DNA of 64,000 nt from Numida meleagris (taxonomy: Eukaryota; Chordata; Aves; Galliformes; Numididae), in the NCBI RefSeq assembly GCF_002078875.1, contig NC_034411.1, positions 6,620,986 through 6,684,985 on the forward strand. The letters are read 5' to 3'. A program made the translations under genes and the position numbers. The notes beneath the pieces are model-generated. The model saw nothing but the letters and a program-made list of their open reading frames with translations. It made no database searches and was not told the DNA's origin. Below, piece after piece: positions 37,736-50,690 of the stretch; positions within the stretch are counted from its first letter, which is position 1; each line of letters begins with the position of its first letter.

Positions 37736-37750
37736 TTTTTTTTTTTTTTT
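37736..37750. repeat. Poly-T run
   Basis: Fifteen consecutive T. Low complexity, no associated element recognised. Confidence 0.9.
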
Positions 37751-38950
37751 GGATTCTTGCCAGTGGCTCGGAAGGAGGTGAGATTTGGACTGTTGCATTT
37801 TCTTTCTCAGTCAAGGGAATGCGTTTGACATTTATTAGGGTTTTTTTTTTTGTTATTGTTGAAAATTAGGAAAGGAGGGGCTCACAGTAATAGGTTCAAG
37901 GCTAAATTGAAGCTGTGATGGTTTAAACATTTTGTTGTTGTTGTTCAGGTAGTTGTCATATTCCCTTTGGCAGTTACAGATTCATAACAGCAAGAGTCTT
38001 GGAACTGCAGTGGATGAAGACTTGCATGTTACGAGTAGGCAGTGATGGTGCAGGAGCTGGGTGTGCTATACCTGCTTAACTGGGGCCTGAGCTAAGCACC
38101 ACCTTGTACACTGTAACACAACTGATGTTAGACTTGACTTCAGAGCCTGCCCAAGAAGCTCAAGATCCAGATCCACAGTCCCATTTCAACCTTGATTTTA
38201 AAGCAAGCTAGAGATAGAGAAAGTAGCAACAAAAGGCTGCTGAGAGGCAGAGGCTCCATATCAGATTTTCCCCCATACTAAGAAATCTCAAGATGATTCG
38301 TATTAACGCTATCGTCCTGCAAGTTTGGAAGGGGGTGGCTTGTAAAATGCTGTGTTCATTGTGGCTTTTTGGTGTAGGGCTGGAAGTAACTAACACAGGT
38401 TTCACTGTAGCCATTGCAATATGCTAGCTAGAAGAGGGGAGGCTTGCACACATTTCAGCCGTGTATTCTCTGCACAGAATGTCACCCACAACTTGCCCTG
38501 GCTTCAGGACCGTGAGCTAATTTTATAACAATTGGCGGTGACTTAAACTAATGTTGCTAGGGTGCTGTCAGTGATGCTGAATAAATAGGGAAGGACTTGA
38601 GGAGAGCAGCAAACAGCAGCTGTGATGACTTTTGTTCTGAAGCTACCTCTGCATGCCAGATTTTACCCTCCAGGCACAGCAGCAGAGCACGACTCCCACC
38701 TGTTATCTCTCACCATTGAGGCTTGCTTCTTTCTGTTTAAGTTAGGTTAAATATTTCCCCTTTTCCCAGGATTCAGAGCTCATCAGCCCAGCTGTGGCAC
38801 ACAGTCTTGAAACACAAAACAGCTGGAGACATAATGTGAACAAAGTTCACCTTTTCTTGTTTACATTTGAAAGCTGCTGCACTGTTTATGGGATGATGCA
38901 TTTGTTTAAATGAATGTCCAGCTATTATTGATTTTTCCTCTCCTTTTTTT

Positions 38951-38975
38951 CTCTCTCTCTCTCTCTTTTTTTTTT
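38951..38975. repeat. CT microsatellite plus T-run
   Basis: About seven CT units followed by T. A polypyrimidine simple repeat. Confidence 0.9.
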
Positions 38976-39291
38976 ATGGTTGTGTCACTAGTGTCATGCG
39001 GCCGAGATCTCAAGCTTTAGCACACCTGCGCACATATTGACTGCAGAAAGAATTAGGCCATGCTCTCCCGCCAGTTGCTGTGGCAAAACCCAGGCATGGA
39101 TTTACCAGAGAGACCCCATGGAGTCTGGCCTTCCTCCTGGCATCCCTGCAGTTCTGTGAGAGCACATTTACCCACGGCACAGTGCACCAAGAGGTCCCTT
39201 TGGCGTGTAACCCCTCTTCTGACCCTCATTCTAAGAAAGCCACAGCATCTTTCTGAGGTTTTATTTGTCCTGATGGCTTACAGTTAATGCC

Positions 39292-39307
39292 TTTTTTTTT
39301 TTTTTTT
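39292..39307. repeat. Poly-T run
   Basis: Sixteen consecutive T with no recognisable retroposon beside it. Confidence 0.9.
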
Positions 39308-40238
39308 GAATTTGTCTAGCTTCATCTTCCAATTAAGAGAGTCACTGGTACACTTGGGGTATTAACAAAAGATCCGAATTATTGCTGTGATCATTTTATT
39401 TATTTTTAATAACAGTCATAAAAGGGAGCTGTTTGGACCCTGAGGTTTGTTGGCCCCGTAGAGAGAGGTGGGATTTAACTTGCATTCTTCTGGGCGAGGA
39501 AAAATCCCATTGTGTAGGGTCTATCCTGTATCAGAAGGAGAAACAAGTACCTCTGCTGGGCAGTTCAGCCTATGTGAGTTGCCCATTTCTCTACAGAGGT
39601 GCGCTGCATGGTCATAATTGGTTTGATGAGGCACTTCGGCATGTGTAGAGATGGGGAAGCTCTCTCCCCACCCATATTACAGAATAACATACCTAGAAGG
39701 AAAGTTTCTTCCCAACTTCTCAGAGAAAAGTTGGCTTGTGCCTTAAAACCTGGAGATTTACGTTCTTTAAAATGTGTGTGGGTTTTTTAATCCTGTCTAA
39801 TGTAACTATGGATGGTCTCCATAACCATATAAATCCCCCGTTATTGTTTGATTCCAGCCAAGACCTTGGCCTCAGTGATATCTGGTCGTAATGAGTTCCA
39901 CTGAGTTACAGTGAAGCTAATTGTATTTGATATGGCTGCAGTGCTCAGTGCAGGGAATAAACTCACTAGGCATGGAATTCACTTCCATCCAAAAGACTTA
40001 AATAGTACATTGTGTGGGTCCACTGGACAGGCCAACATTTATTCTTAGCAAGCTAACTGTGTGCATAACCTGTCTCCGAGTCTGTTTCCTCCTTTAAGGA
40101 TGCATCCTGCTCTCCCAAATGGCAAGCTAAGCAAATGAAGGTTGAAAATACTTGTTTAAGATACAAGCTGAAACCTCTCCAAGTGCTGAATTTAATCTAC
40201 AGGGAAAACTTCCCTTGAGAAACTTCTCGTAGAAAGGA

Positions 40239-40256
40239 GCGCGCGTGTGTGTATGT
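40239..40256. repeat. CG/TG alternating tract (Z-DNA candidate)
   Basis: GCGCGCGTGTGTGTATGT is 18 bases of strict purine-pyrimidine alternation, beginning with three GC units. This is among the best Z-forming compositions in the window. Confidence 0.75.
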
Positions 40257-43200
40257 TTGTTTTCATTTTTGCTTTGTCATTTTTGCATGTCACTTCTTGT
40301 CTGGGTTCCAATCTAATTACAAGCAGAAGCTACCAGAAGCATAATTTTGGGAGACACCACTCCTGGGAAATGTTTTTGTTCCCTCTCTTTTAAAGAGTCA
40401 CGAAGGTTAAAGATTTGTAGTGTGACACTAAGTCACTCATTCTGATCTATCCTCAGATCATTAGAAGTTTGTGCTTTCCCAAAGAGAACCTGATGTTCTC
40501 TTTTTTTTTCTTTAAAGAAACTTCCAGTTTTAAGGAAAAAATAAACTGCCAGTTTCTTTGAGGAGAAAACAGGATCACTTTTATCATCTCTGGTCTGTTG
40601 ATCTAACTAATGAAATTGGTTTGATGTGCCCTGGAACGCCTAGTGTTGTCTTCCTGAGGGGTATTTAAATTGAAATTGTGCCTTTCTTGTGCATTTCACA
40701 TCTTGGAGAATTTCAGGGGATTCTTCAAGGCGGTATTTGGACTCTTGATTGTTTTTCTGCTGGTCCAGAACTTGAATACCATGAGACTATTAACTCTGTT
40801 TATGTAGTTCCCTAAGGTAGAATTAATTTATTTTTTTTAAAGGCCAAAAACACACCAGTACCACATATTTGAAGCATGACTTCTACATACCTTTTGTTCC
40901 TCCTTGTTCCTTTCCTTTAGCTGTGAAAACATCAGGTTCCTGTAAACATGACAAATCCAAGTTCCAGTGAAGCCTGTAAAAGTCGTTGAAAGGCCATCTT
41001 CTCCTCTTAGTTATAGCAATGTAAATCTGGAATAACTCAATTCGCTTAATTTGAATTGCATGAGTTGACATAGGTGTGGCTGACACTGGAAGTTGGCTAG
41101 CAGTTCCCAGCACTAGGAAATAATGAGGTCATATTTGCTTCGTGGTCCAAAGACAGCTTTGTCTTAATTCCAGGTGAAGCCACACCAAAAAATGATTCTG
41201 ATTTTTTTGCACCTGTACTGTAGTCACAATTAGAATGTGGAGTATAGAGATGTCATAATACTTAGAGCAACGACAGCAGGTTTAATCATTATTTCCTAAT
41301 AATTATTAGAAAAAAAAGATAAAAGAAAATCCCTTTTCCTTTTTGAATAAAAATAATATTGTTAGACATATGAAAATGGACACCAAAATCTCTGTAGCAA
41401 TTGCTGACAGTAACTTTCCAAGTCTATTTAACAATTTTCTGTAATATTACTGAAGCATTTTCATATCAGATTTTTCTTCTCTCCTTGCCCCTCGGACAAC
41501 ACTGTGAACGAGTAACTTTAGGCTTTCATAGGAAGAATGAACCAAGTTTCAAAGAAATTTAATAAAAAAGGCTGGGCTCGAGAAAACAAACTCCAACCTT
41601 CTCGTATATGCTCTCCATGTAGGCTTAAAAATCCCAAATCATCAGCAATCGTCAATCATTCTTATGGCCAAAAGGCAAAGAAACACACTGCAAGGAGGGC
41701 AGCGGCGAGAGGATGGAGGGCAGTAGGTTTTGGTGACTTTCCAGTGAGGCTACAGCTGTGAGTGACTGCACATGCAGGCGTGTTGTTATGCAGTGCTGAA
41801 GAGCAGGAGGTAAACACAGCCCAATACTCGTTCCAGTTTTTTTCTTTAAATATTCCTTTTTTTTTTTTAAAGAGGAAAACCCACCACTTAAAGACGGAAT
41901 GAGAGCAGTGGGTTGTGTGGCTGTGGCACGGTGGTTCTCTTTCATTTCTGTGAAGGCCATTCGTGAAATTCTTTCCTGAAATACTTATGAAAAGGACTTG
42001 GAATGGCTAGACGAGGTTTTCTGAAATGTGGCGAACTCATTGACAAAGTTATTTATTTTAATAGAAAGATTTCTGTTTTGCTTTGCAAGAGAACTTAGAG
42101 CCTTGTCTTTTAAGTTTTTTAGGGACATGAATAATCCTGCAAGCATTTACACCTTAACACTTTCTGTTCTGCATTACTACATACAACTGTTGATGTCTTA
42201 ATTCCATTCCATCTGTTCTGAAATGTTTTTGTATATACTATTTCTCTGACCTTGATCACTATAGATTAGAGATGTGTGCCCTTATTCATCTGTCTTTGGA
42301 TTTTTTTTACTCGTATTCTAATACTAGCCATTTCTTAAAGAAATAAAACACTTTAATATTACATGTTTTAAAATAGTTTAAATTATTTTAGTAAATGTAC
42401 AACTATTTCCTAAAATTAATCTGTGAAGTTGTGCATTCTTAGATATTTGTAGTACCGAATTTTATGTGTTTATTGCTTATTCAAGTTAAAATAGTGATTT
42501 GTGAAGCACTGAGCTGGGCTGAGCATCCCCTTGTTTGCTTTGGGAAAACAGAGTGACAAAATTAGGCCATTTAAGCCATTTTCTTATGCCAAACATTTTT
42601 TGTCATCCTGCAGTACATTTGCAGCATGGCACTGTAGGCTGAAATGGATTGAATTGGCACTACCCATGTGAGTAGAGGTGCTCCACTTGTAGCATTTCTA
42701 ACACCGCGGCCCTTCGTTGAGTCGCCAGTGGAATTTTCGGAATGTGCATCACTGACACAAGCCCTCTGCCACTGAAGTCACTGGAAACTTTAATACTGAA
42801 ATAGGAGCAGGGCTGAGCAAGGGAGAACTTCGAAATGGAAAGCTGAAAGCAGAACAATGATAGTATTCTGGTTTTCTGTTGTGGTACTGCCTAATGAAGT
42901 TCAGCAGATATTCTTATAAACACGTGCAGTCACGCTGTTACGTAGCCATTTTACACTGTTTCAACCTTTTTTTAGAGCCGGATGCCAAAAATTATATCAA
43001 ATATAATTCCTTTGCCAACATGGCAAAGTTAATTTAGCCTTCCCTGCTCTGTGGTCCTCTCTTAGAGTCATAATATTTCTTCCATACTCTTTGGATTCAG
43101 GGTGCCAGATAGACTCTCTCTGGGAATAAATCAGGATTATGCAGAGAAAGTGACTGTTATTTATGGGGCTCATTTTCACTGGTGAAGCAGCTGAAGTGTA

Positions 43201-44675
43201 TGTAGGCAGTGCTGTGGGAATGGTGAGGAGGAGACCCTCGAGATCGCAGGAGACATTTTCTTTTTCTCGCTTCCCAGCCTGGCAGCCGAGGAAGAAATTT
43301 TAAGGAAATCCCTGCTTTGTCTCTGCAACTTCAGTCAGAAGCCGACCCACTGGAGATGCAGGCAGGAGAGAATTTAGCTGCTAAAGTCAAAGAAATATTT
43401 TCTGATTAGGTGTGAACTGATTTTATTATTTTCCCTAACGGCTTATAAGTTGACCAACTTTAGGTAACTTTTTATGAAGTACCAAAAGGCATTTATCTAG
43501 TGCCAGAGCAGCTGCTGACAAATTTCAAGCTTTTATTTCAAAGCATGAAACAGTTAAGTGTTGGGAGAGTATTTTTAAGCATTAGGAAAGCAAAGTAATG
43601 TGGGGAGCTGTGCATTTATTTTGAGATGTCTGTAGCTTCAGTTCTCAGGGATTTCTTTGTCGATGTGGTGAGCCGGCCAGATCACGTGGCACCTCCCAGC
43701 TTCCGCCTCGCTATTTTTCTGAATGTGTGAAGTATACATAAACACCATATCCCCCAAATACGAATTTAAATCAAAATCATGCCAGATGATCTGTTTTAGA
43801 GGTGCTATGCATGTTTTCTGAGCTTCCAGAAACACCAGGCAGCTAAAGTTCTGACTTACGTGTGTTAAGACCTTACCGAAAAGGACCACAGCATTCACAG
43901 GGGGTCAAACTCATTTCATTTTGGGTAACGTGAAGAGATAAACCTCCTCACTAGCAGTCCTGTGCCAGGCCAGCATCCCCAAGTATACATTTGGAGGCTT
44001 GTGTATTTCTGAAGGGCCCCTAGTTTTGAGTCTAACTCCAGATCTTAGAAGCACATAAAGAGGAAAATCTGTGGTAAAATTAAGCAGGTTTGCAGGATGT
44101 CTCCCCCTGTAATTTTCAGCCATGACTAGTTAATTTAATTTTGATGAGGAGTGCAGATGAAGACATCTTAAAGGAACAGGATTCCAAAAGTTTTCTGTAG
44201 TGGCTGCTTAACGGCCTTCTGAGATGTCTTTGAGCTGAATACTGGAAAATCTAGGCCACTAAAATCACTCAGAACATGTCTTGCAACAGCTGAGCTCTCC
44301 TGACCTGGCTTTTCTTTCTCCCTGAGAAGCAATTTGCTCTTAGAGAAATGAAATTTACCCAAAGTTTCAAGTAACGTGTTTCTTCTTGTTTGTTTTTTTT
44401 TAAGGGACAAAACCAAAATGTGAATATTCCAGGTGTTCTTGACCAGGGTTTGTGAAGCTGCTGCTACCACTTCTTGCTGAAACGGTCTCTGTTACGTGAA
44501 CTTCAATTTATAAACCAAACACATTCCCTTGATCGATAATCAGGATAATAGAATATTTTTAGGAACACTTAGAAAATGTAACTCAATGTGACATGATTAC
44601 TCATGCTCACTTAAAAAAAAAAAGTCAATACTAGTTATCCGATTTTCTACAAACAAGAACGGTGAAGAAAGAGAG

Positions 44676-44699
44676 AAATTGCTTATAAAATTGCTTATA
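44676..44699. repeat. Exact 12-bp tandem duplication
   Basis: AAATTGCTTATA occurs twice head to tail with no mismatch (44676-44687, 44688-44699). The lack of divergence suggests a recent slippage or duplication. Confidence 0.9.
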
Positions 44700-45850
44700 A
44701 AACATAGCCACAGCACAGTCTTAATAGCTGTTTGGAAGATACAGGCTTAAATATCACACAAATACATCTATCGACTCGATGCACTATCAAAGCTGTGTAT
44801 CAGGAAACATGCACAATAAATGACACAGCAGTTAAGTCTTGAACATGGTGGTGTAATTTGGATATTCTTCTGATAACTGATCATAGCGTGATGGATTCAT
44901 AAGATACGAACTAAAACTACTCCTCCATAGATATGAATCTTGATCATACTAGATAGAAAAAGAGAATGATTATTGAGTTGTGCTGATTCTGCTAAAGTGC
45001 TCCAGTTATATATTAAGGCAGTAAAACTCTATATGAAACATGGGAGGAATGTATTACTAGTTAATTACAACAGCAAGATATGCCATTGAAGGGATTATTA
45101 CCATATTTTATGATGACCGTTTTATCACCTCCTTGTTTATACTTCAATTGGTAATGAACTTTTTTTCTGAACTTCGAAATACTGAATATTTGAGCGTTAA
45201 CTTGTATTTAGTAGGAATAGTTCTTAATATAGGGAGTAAGAATATAAATGCAGAGTGATAGAAAACAGGAAAGGGAGAAAAAAAATCCCAGAAGCGTTCT
45301 GTGATGATACGTTGTGTTCACACATCAGCAACAGTGTGGTTGGCTGGGTTTCGTTTTGCTGGCGGTGGAGGAGCTATGGAAAGCAATAGCGTGGTTTATA
45401 GCAGGAGGTGAATCCAGCCCTGACCAATAGGCCCTGTAAAGCTGTGGGATTTCCAGGCCGGCTTCGGCAGCACCTCTTCAAATGCGGATGGCTGAAAGAT
45501 GATCATCTCTTGTTTTAAGTAGTTGGACAACTGTTTAATTGCTCCTTTCTATAGGAAAATAATCTCTTCATGGATGGCTATAAATGGCATCATTTTTCCT
45601 TTGGGTTCCCATTGCTCTCTCTGTATATATTTCACATCTGGACCGTAAGTGAAGCTTGCTCATTCCTCTGAAACATCTGTTGTGTCCTGCTGCAGAGAGG
45701 GCCTACTTATCCACTACTAATGCTGTGTACTGCAGAATGGCATTGGGTTGTTGTCTGGCAGCCCCCATTGCAGCTACAATAGCACAAGAAAATGGTTAAT
45801 ACTTTCTGCAAAAAAGGATTGCCTTATTTCAAAACTGGGATGCTTCTATT

Positions 45851-45885
45851 AAAAATGAAAAAGTAAAAAATAAAAATAAAAAAGA
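45851..45885. repeat. A-rich low-complexity tract
   Basis: A runs broken by single T or G. It could be the tail of an unrecognised retrocopy, though no body is visible upstream. Confidence 0.8.
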
Positions 45886-46421
45886 CAAGTCAGTGCAAAA
45901 GCATAAAGAACTTTTGCTGTGGAAAAATGGTGGGATGTTTCCAGTTATAATGTAACCATTGTTGTCTTCCATTTAAACTGTCAACCCAGTTAGCCTGATT
46001 ATGAAGCCACTGAGAGAAAGGCCTGCACGGAGATACCAGGTAATGCAGTGGAGTCTTCTAGAAAGGTGAGGAAGGAAAAAGGAAGAAGCAAACAGTGATG
46101 TCAGATATTCTTGAGGTTTGGTTCTGACAGTTTTGTTACAGGGCTAGCAGGGATGTTTCTGCTGTTGAGCCCTGGGGAGGGCAGAAGGAGCTGTGTCTCA
46201 GCACTCGGGCTTTCAGTGCGTACTGCCACGTTACTCAGGGCCCTGTGCCTAGGGTTGCTCACTCTTTCTTTCACTCCTAAGGCACCCGTTCTACAAAACA
46301 GTTATTTCTGAGCAGAACACAGGTGTCTGGAGGACGAGTAGGAAGCTTTTATGATTTTTTTAGAGGAGAAGAGGCAAATTTCTGCCAGTTTTTATGGCTC
46401 ACTTGTGGCTTGAGTTTAGGG

Positions 46422-46443
46422 GTGTGTGTGTGTATGTGCATGT
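46422..46443. repeat. GT microsatellite
   Basis: GT repeats passing into GTATGTGCATGT, all alternating purine and pyrimidine. Simple repeat with Z-DNA potential. Confidence 0.85.
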
Positions 46444-49059
46444 CGGGGTTTTTTTGGTGCCACCATCATGTCCTGGGCAAAGGATGGAGGTCTTGGACCT
46501 CACTGCTGCAACCTCATCTGCTCTTGGATGGGTGGTTTTAAGCACCTCTCGGTTCAGCTTTCAGGGCACTTGGAGAAGTTATCATTTATTTTTGTTTTTA
46601 ATAGCAGACCAAAACTGGAGAAAGCAAGGGAGATGCTCACACAAAGGAAAACGAACTGCATTTTACAAATACCAAAATTGTGCTATCAGAGCATTAAATA
46701 TTTATCAGCGAGTGTCTGCCCATTGAGTACTTTGGTATATTTAATTTTTTTTTATTGTTATTGTCTGTCTGGACTTGGACTTATCTCCTTGGCTGAAGAT
46801 AAAAGTTGATTTGTATCGTAAATGTATGGCATGTGAAGCAGTGCTTAAGTTATTCTTGAGATTCAATTAATGAGGTAAGAAAAGGGCAGAGGTATGGAAG
46901 AAGGCTTTGCTAAGCTGCCTTTTACATTTCATACCATACCGAAAACGTAGCTCTTGCTGAAGTTGTTTTGTTTTTAAAGGTCTGCTCCATGTTAGCAGCA
47001 CAAGAAGCAGCTGCCTAAAATAGGAAAATATTCAGAGGATGTTCTGGGCCTGTTTACGGAGCGCACAGCAGCCAGTGTGATTCCCAGGCTGCCGAGGGCA
47101 AGGGGAGCGTGGAGCTGGGCCTGATAAGGGACGGATGATAACACACTAATGCACTATTCCTTTCCTGCAAAGTAGTAAGCCTGGGGAGCTGCAGACTGTT
47201 CGCGACACATGGTAATTTGTTGAAAATTACTGTTTGCAAAACAGAGAGGACCCGTTATGTTAGAAGAACTGACATGAAAATAAACAGCTATTTTTGTTTC
47301 TGTTGGTCCAAAAAATAACCAACCACTCACGACCTTTGGAACTAGGAGAGATAGATGCAACGTTGGCTATTATTTACCAAATCTAACTTATTTAAATGCA
47401 CTGCCTTCGATACTTAATAAATGTTGTAGTGTGGCTTTTCGTGGCTAATAAAACTTGGTTTACATTACACCCCTTGTCTGCTATGATTTGCCTCCTAGGG
47501 CTCACTTAGAGCGCATTAAGAAGCTGCACACGAGATCAGGGTGATTTGCTGCAAAACTTAAATAATTCATTTATGCACCACTGCTCTCAGACAGTGTTTT
47601 TACAAATGCTATAATGAGACAAGCTGTGAAATGTTTTACATGGCAGAAATGAGGGCTGCTGCTCAAGTGAAGTCTTTCTGCGTGGATTTTATTCCTCGCA
47701 GTCTGCATGAGGACTTCCAAGGCACACTGTGCTCCTGGTAAGGCACACGGTTCTAAGTCAGCAATAACATTTTCTACTTCCACGTGCTTTCACTGGAGGA
47801 CCTGAAACGAGCAAGGGATACTTGAGTGCGGAGTGGAAACTACAGTTTGGTGTTCTGCAGAAAAGGCCCTTTTCTGGCTGTGATTCTTTCTCATCTACTC
47901 TCTCTCTTCCCTTGCTTTCTGCAGCATACTTGGCATTTTTTTTAATGGGCATGGAAGGAGTTGGAATGATCAAAGTTAAAATATACCTGAGCTGAGCTGC
48001 ACTGTCAGTGTTGTTGACAACTCCCATGATGTTAGCTCTAAATTCTCACCCGCTGGAGTCAGTTTCTTTTGTGTAGCTGTGACCTTCAGCACCCTTCCCC
48101 CCCACAAGCCATGCTGACACGAGGAAGAGCTTGTAAGTAGGTCCTGCACCTGCAGTCTCAGGAACCAGTTGCCCAGGCATGTAAAATAGCTCTATTATTT
48201 ATGCTAAATGGGGAATAAATGTTGTTTTTATTCTAGAAATTTGGCAGGAGAACTGCTTGAGGCCGGTGGAGCTGCTGTGACTTTGCCATCATTTTTGTGC
48301 ACGTATTAGGATGTAGCTGTTAACTACAAGATCAGATCTTATTTGTTCTGCAGGAAGAACAAATTACAGGAGAATTAAAACATAAACAAATTAGTCTTAA
48401 ATTAGTAATTGGGTAAGAATAATCTGCTTACAGTACGTGTCTGACTTTGCCAGGAAGAATATCCAGGCGTTTACATTTCCCATGCACATCTCACCACTGA
48501 CTTGGATATAAGATGAGATAGGTCAGAAATACTAGGTATAACTGGAACTGCTGGATGGAGTTGGTTGGAAACTGTCACTCCATAGGTGAGAGTTGCTAGG
48601 ACCCACTGTTAACACTCCACTCTCTTTTCCTTAGCCATAACTGATCAGCGTAGTGTAAGCAATAAAACACTAATTGCAATAATGTATAACGAGAAGCGGA
48701 TTTTGGTTCTGCTTTTTTAATGAAGACAAAATGCTCAATTTTTCATGCATTTTTAAGGTGTAAAAAGACATTCTAGCAAAAGATTCTAAAACATGCTGCA
48801 GTTGTTTATATTTTTGCTTGGCCATTATGAAACCCTGCAGTGTGAAAGGGTGATGCGTGTTAGACAGACAGAATGCTGACAATAAAAAGAGGAAAGAAGA
48901 CTCTGAAAACGAAGTGGGCTGCTACTAGGTAAAGTCTCTTTGAATGTACACTGTTTCTTTGAGTATTTTCATGCCACTTCTCAGCCAGTTCTGAATCTGA
49001 GGAAATTACCATCTGCGCATAGGTATGGAGGAAATGAGCTAAATTTGTAGTGTAAACAT

Positions 49060-49680
49060 TTTCAAATGAATATTTGCACGGTACAGTCTCTCAGCAATGC
49101 ATTATCCTCTTTTACTTGATAATCAACACATATCCCTTATGAGTTGCGTTGAAAGAGGGGAGAATGGCTCTCACTAAACTCTAATTATCCTCTTCTTTCT
49201 CCTGGGAAGAGCTCTCTTTAAGCTCCCTTTTGTGAGCCGCCGTGTGTTTCGCAGTCATTCCACCTCTTGATCACTCTTTCTCCTTATTTCGCCTCAAAGT
49301 AGGTTCTCAGATGTAAGGGCATAGCACGAGCCCAGACAGCTCTGTACAGGGAGACGTCGCTTGAATTTCTATAAGGTAGGACTGCCCAGGCCAACCCAAG
49401 GCCTAGGAGAGATTTAGAGCAATTAACTTTCAGCTGAGGCTTTATGCAGGACACAAGGTTGTGATGAGACGTAAATATTTCTTGGCTTAGGACTGAGAGA
49501 ACGACATATTTCCATTAGCCCCAAGTCCTTTTGACTCGATTCAGTCTGTGGCAACATGAGTCAGCTGTTTGAGCTAAGCAGTGTTTCTAATTCACCCTTT
49601 TCCTAATAGGCACGCACTCATAACGCGAGCTTCCTACACCGATTAATCCGTGTTTCCTCCATATGGCTTGTAGATTTCTA
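49060..49680. promoter_or_regulatory. Candidate conserved non-coding block
   Basis: About 600 bp of unique sequence with paired pyrimidine-rich and TAAT-type motifs, a TGAGTCAGC AP-1/MARE-like site near 49557 and GATTAATCC, a paired-type homeodomain core, near 49640. No open frame is convincing. The call rests on texture alone. Confidence 0.3.
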
Positions 49681-50394
49681 TTTTCTTTTAATTCAGTGCA
49701 AGCTGCTGGATGGCAGAATGCAGTCGAGATCTTGTTCTTGCGAAAGAGACCCCAGATGAAGTTGCCAGAGGGTTGCCAGGATTAGCATATCCTGGTTGGT
49801 TTGGGAAAGGAATGTCACTGTAATTTTAAGGGCTTGAAAGTGGGTAGGGTCCTTCTGGAGTCCTGTGTGGGAGACTCTGCCCTTTCCTGGGTAACTTTCT
49901 GAAGGCAGAGTTTGTAGAAGAAAGCTGGAGCAAACCTCGCTGTAGCTGGTTCTGAAGGACAGAGGAACCCGAGAGTATTCAACTGAGCTGCTGTGCCTCA
50001 ATGAGAGGGAGAAGGGCTGGGGATGTCAGAAGGGAGGGGAGGAAGCTGCTAGGGACAGTGTGTTTGCAATAACAGAGGGTTTAGGAGGTTCGGGAGTTAA
50101 TAATTGCTGTTTGTGAAGGACAGGAATTTACAGTCTGTGCACAGAACGGAATGACTTGATTTACTTGTTTTAAGGTGCAATTAGGAGTGCTGGAGTGATA
50201 CCAGCAAAGCTGTGCTGCTGCTCCCACTAGGCTGTCAGGATAACGCTGCAGGCCCGTTCATGTGCAGCCGCGTGCTCGGAGAACACACAGATGAACAGGG
50301 CTGCTCAGATGCGTGGTAAAGCACTGCAACATCTGACTTGTTTCTCCTCCCTCGCTAGCAGCCTTGATTTGAAAAAACAGCAGACCAAAAGAGA

Positions 50395-50430
50395 ACAAAC
50401 AAACAAACACAAAAACCCAAACAACAACAG
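50395..50430. repeat. CAAA/CAA-rich simple repeat
   Basis: CAAA units pass into CAA units. Low complexity only. Confidence 0.8.
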
Positions 50431-50669
50431 CACGGCACAAACCCACCTTTTTCTTTAATTACCAATGAAAATCTAACGCTGCCTTTTTTCTCCTTCAAAC
50501 GGGGAGAATGTTAATTCCCAGAATGCACTTTATACAAATTAATGTCCTTTCCCCCTTCCCAACATAATTCTTTACAGGAGAATCAACTTATCTCCTAGCA
50601 AAGCAAGGTGAACAAATATATATATTTATATAAAATAATTAAATTTCTTTTTTCTTATTATAAGAGTTT

Positions 50670-50690
50670 GCTTGGTTTGTTAAACCAAGC
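50670..50690. repeat. Perfect 9-bp hairpin
   Basis: GCTTGGTTT (50670-50678) and AAACCAAGC (50682-50690) are exact reverse complements with a 3-base loop GTT. It is not followed by a T-run on either side that would suggest a short transcript end. Confidence 0.85.

Larger units (their letters stand above)
33191..38842. other. Non-coding unique sequence
   Basis: No gene or interspersed repeat is recognised. T-runs lie near 36519, 37736-37750 and 37841-37851, and a CG-rich palindrome at 37111-37120. The 34.3-34.5 kb part is A-rich. Short frames, including those near 34698-35118, show no homology I know. Confidence 0.65.
38843..44675. other. Non-coding unique sequence
   Basis: No gene is supported. 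It contains a forkhead-like TGTTTAC at 38858-38864, a CT microsatellite at 38951-38975, a T16 run at 39292-39307, a Z-DNA-like tract at 40239-40256 and a T-rich run near 41859-41869. The 42.0-42.5 kb part is very AT-rich. Nothing else is recognised. Confidence 0.65.
44700..49059. other. Non-coding unique sequence
   Basis: No gene is supported. An A-rich run lies at 45851-45885 and a GT tract at 46422-46443. The 47370-47640 part is repeat-free and AT-rich with TAAT-type motifs and might be regulatory. Overlapping frames at 46323-46809 owe their length partly to the GT tract. Confidence 0.65.

Noticed and set aside
38987..39017. Polylinker-like cluster of ACTAGT, CGGCCG, AGATCT and AAGCTT
   Set aside because: Could suggest vector sequence, but any four palindromic hexamers within 31 bp are expected a few times in 64 kb, and the flanks look like ordinary genomic DNA. 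A vector screen would settle it.
45463..45478. GCTTCGGCAGCAC, resembling the 5' stem-loop of U6 snRNA
   Set aside because: Only about 13 bases match; the following U6 core sequence and T-run are absent.
46422..46809. Three overlapping plus-strand frames starting at the GT tract
   Set aside because: The frames arise from the GT microsatellite (Val/Cys/Met-rich start) and show no homology.
47733..47752. TAAGGCACACGG, close to miR-124
   Set aside because: One mismatch in the middle, different 3' part, and no precursor hairpin.
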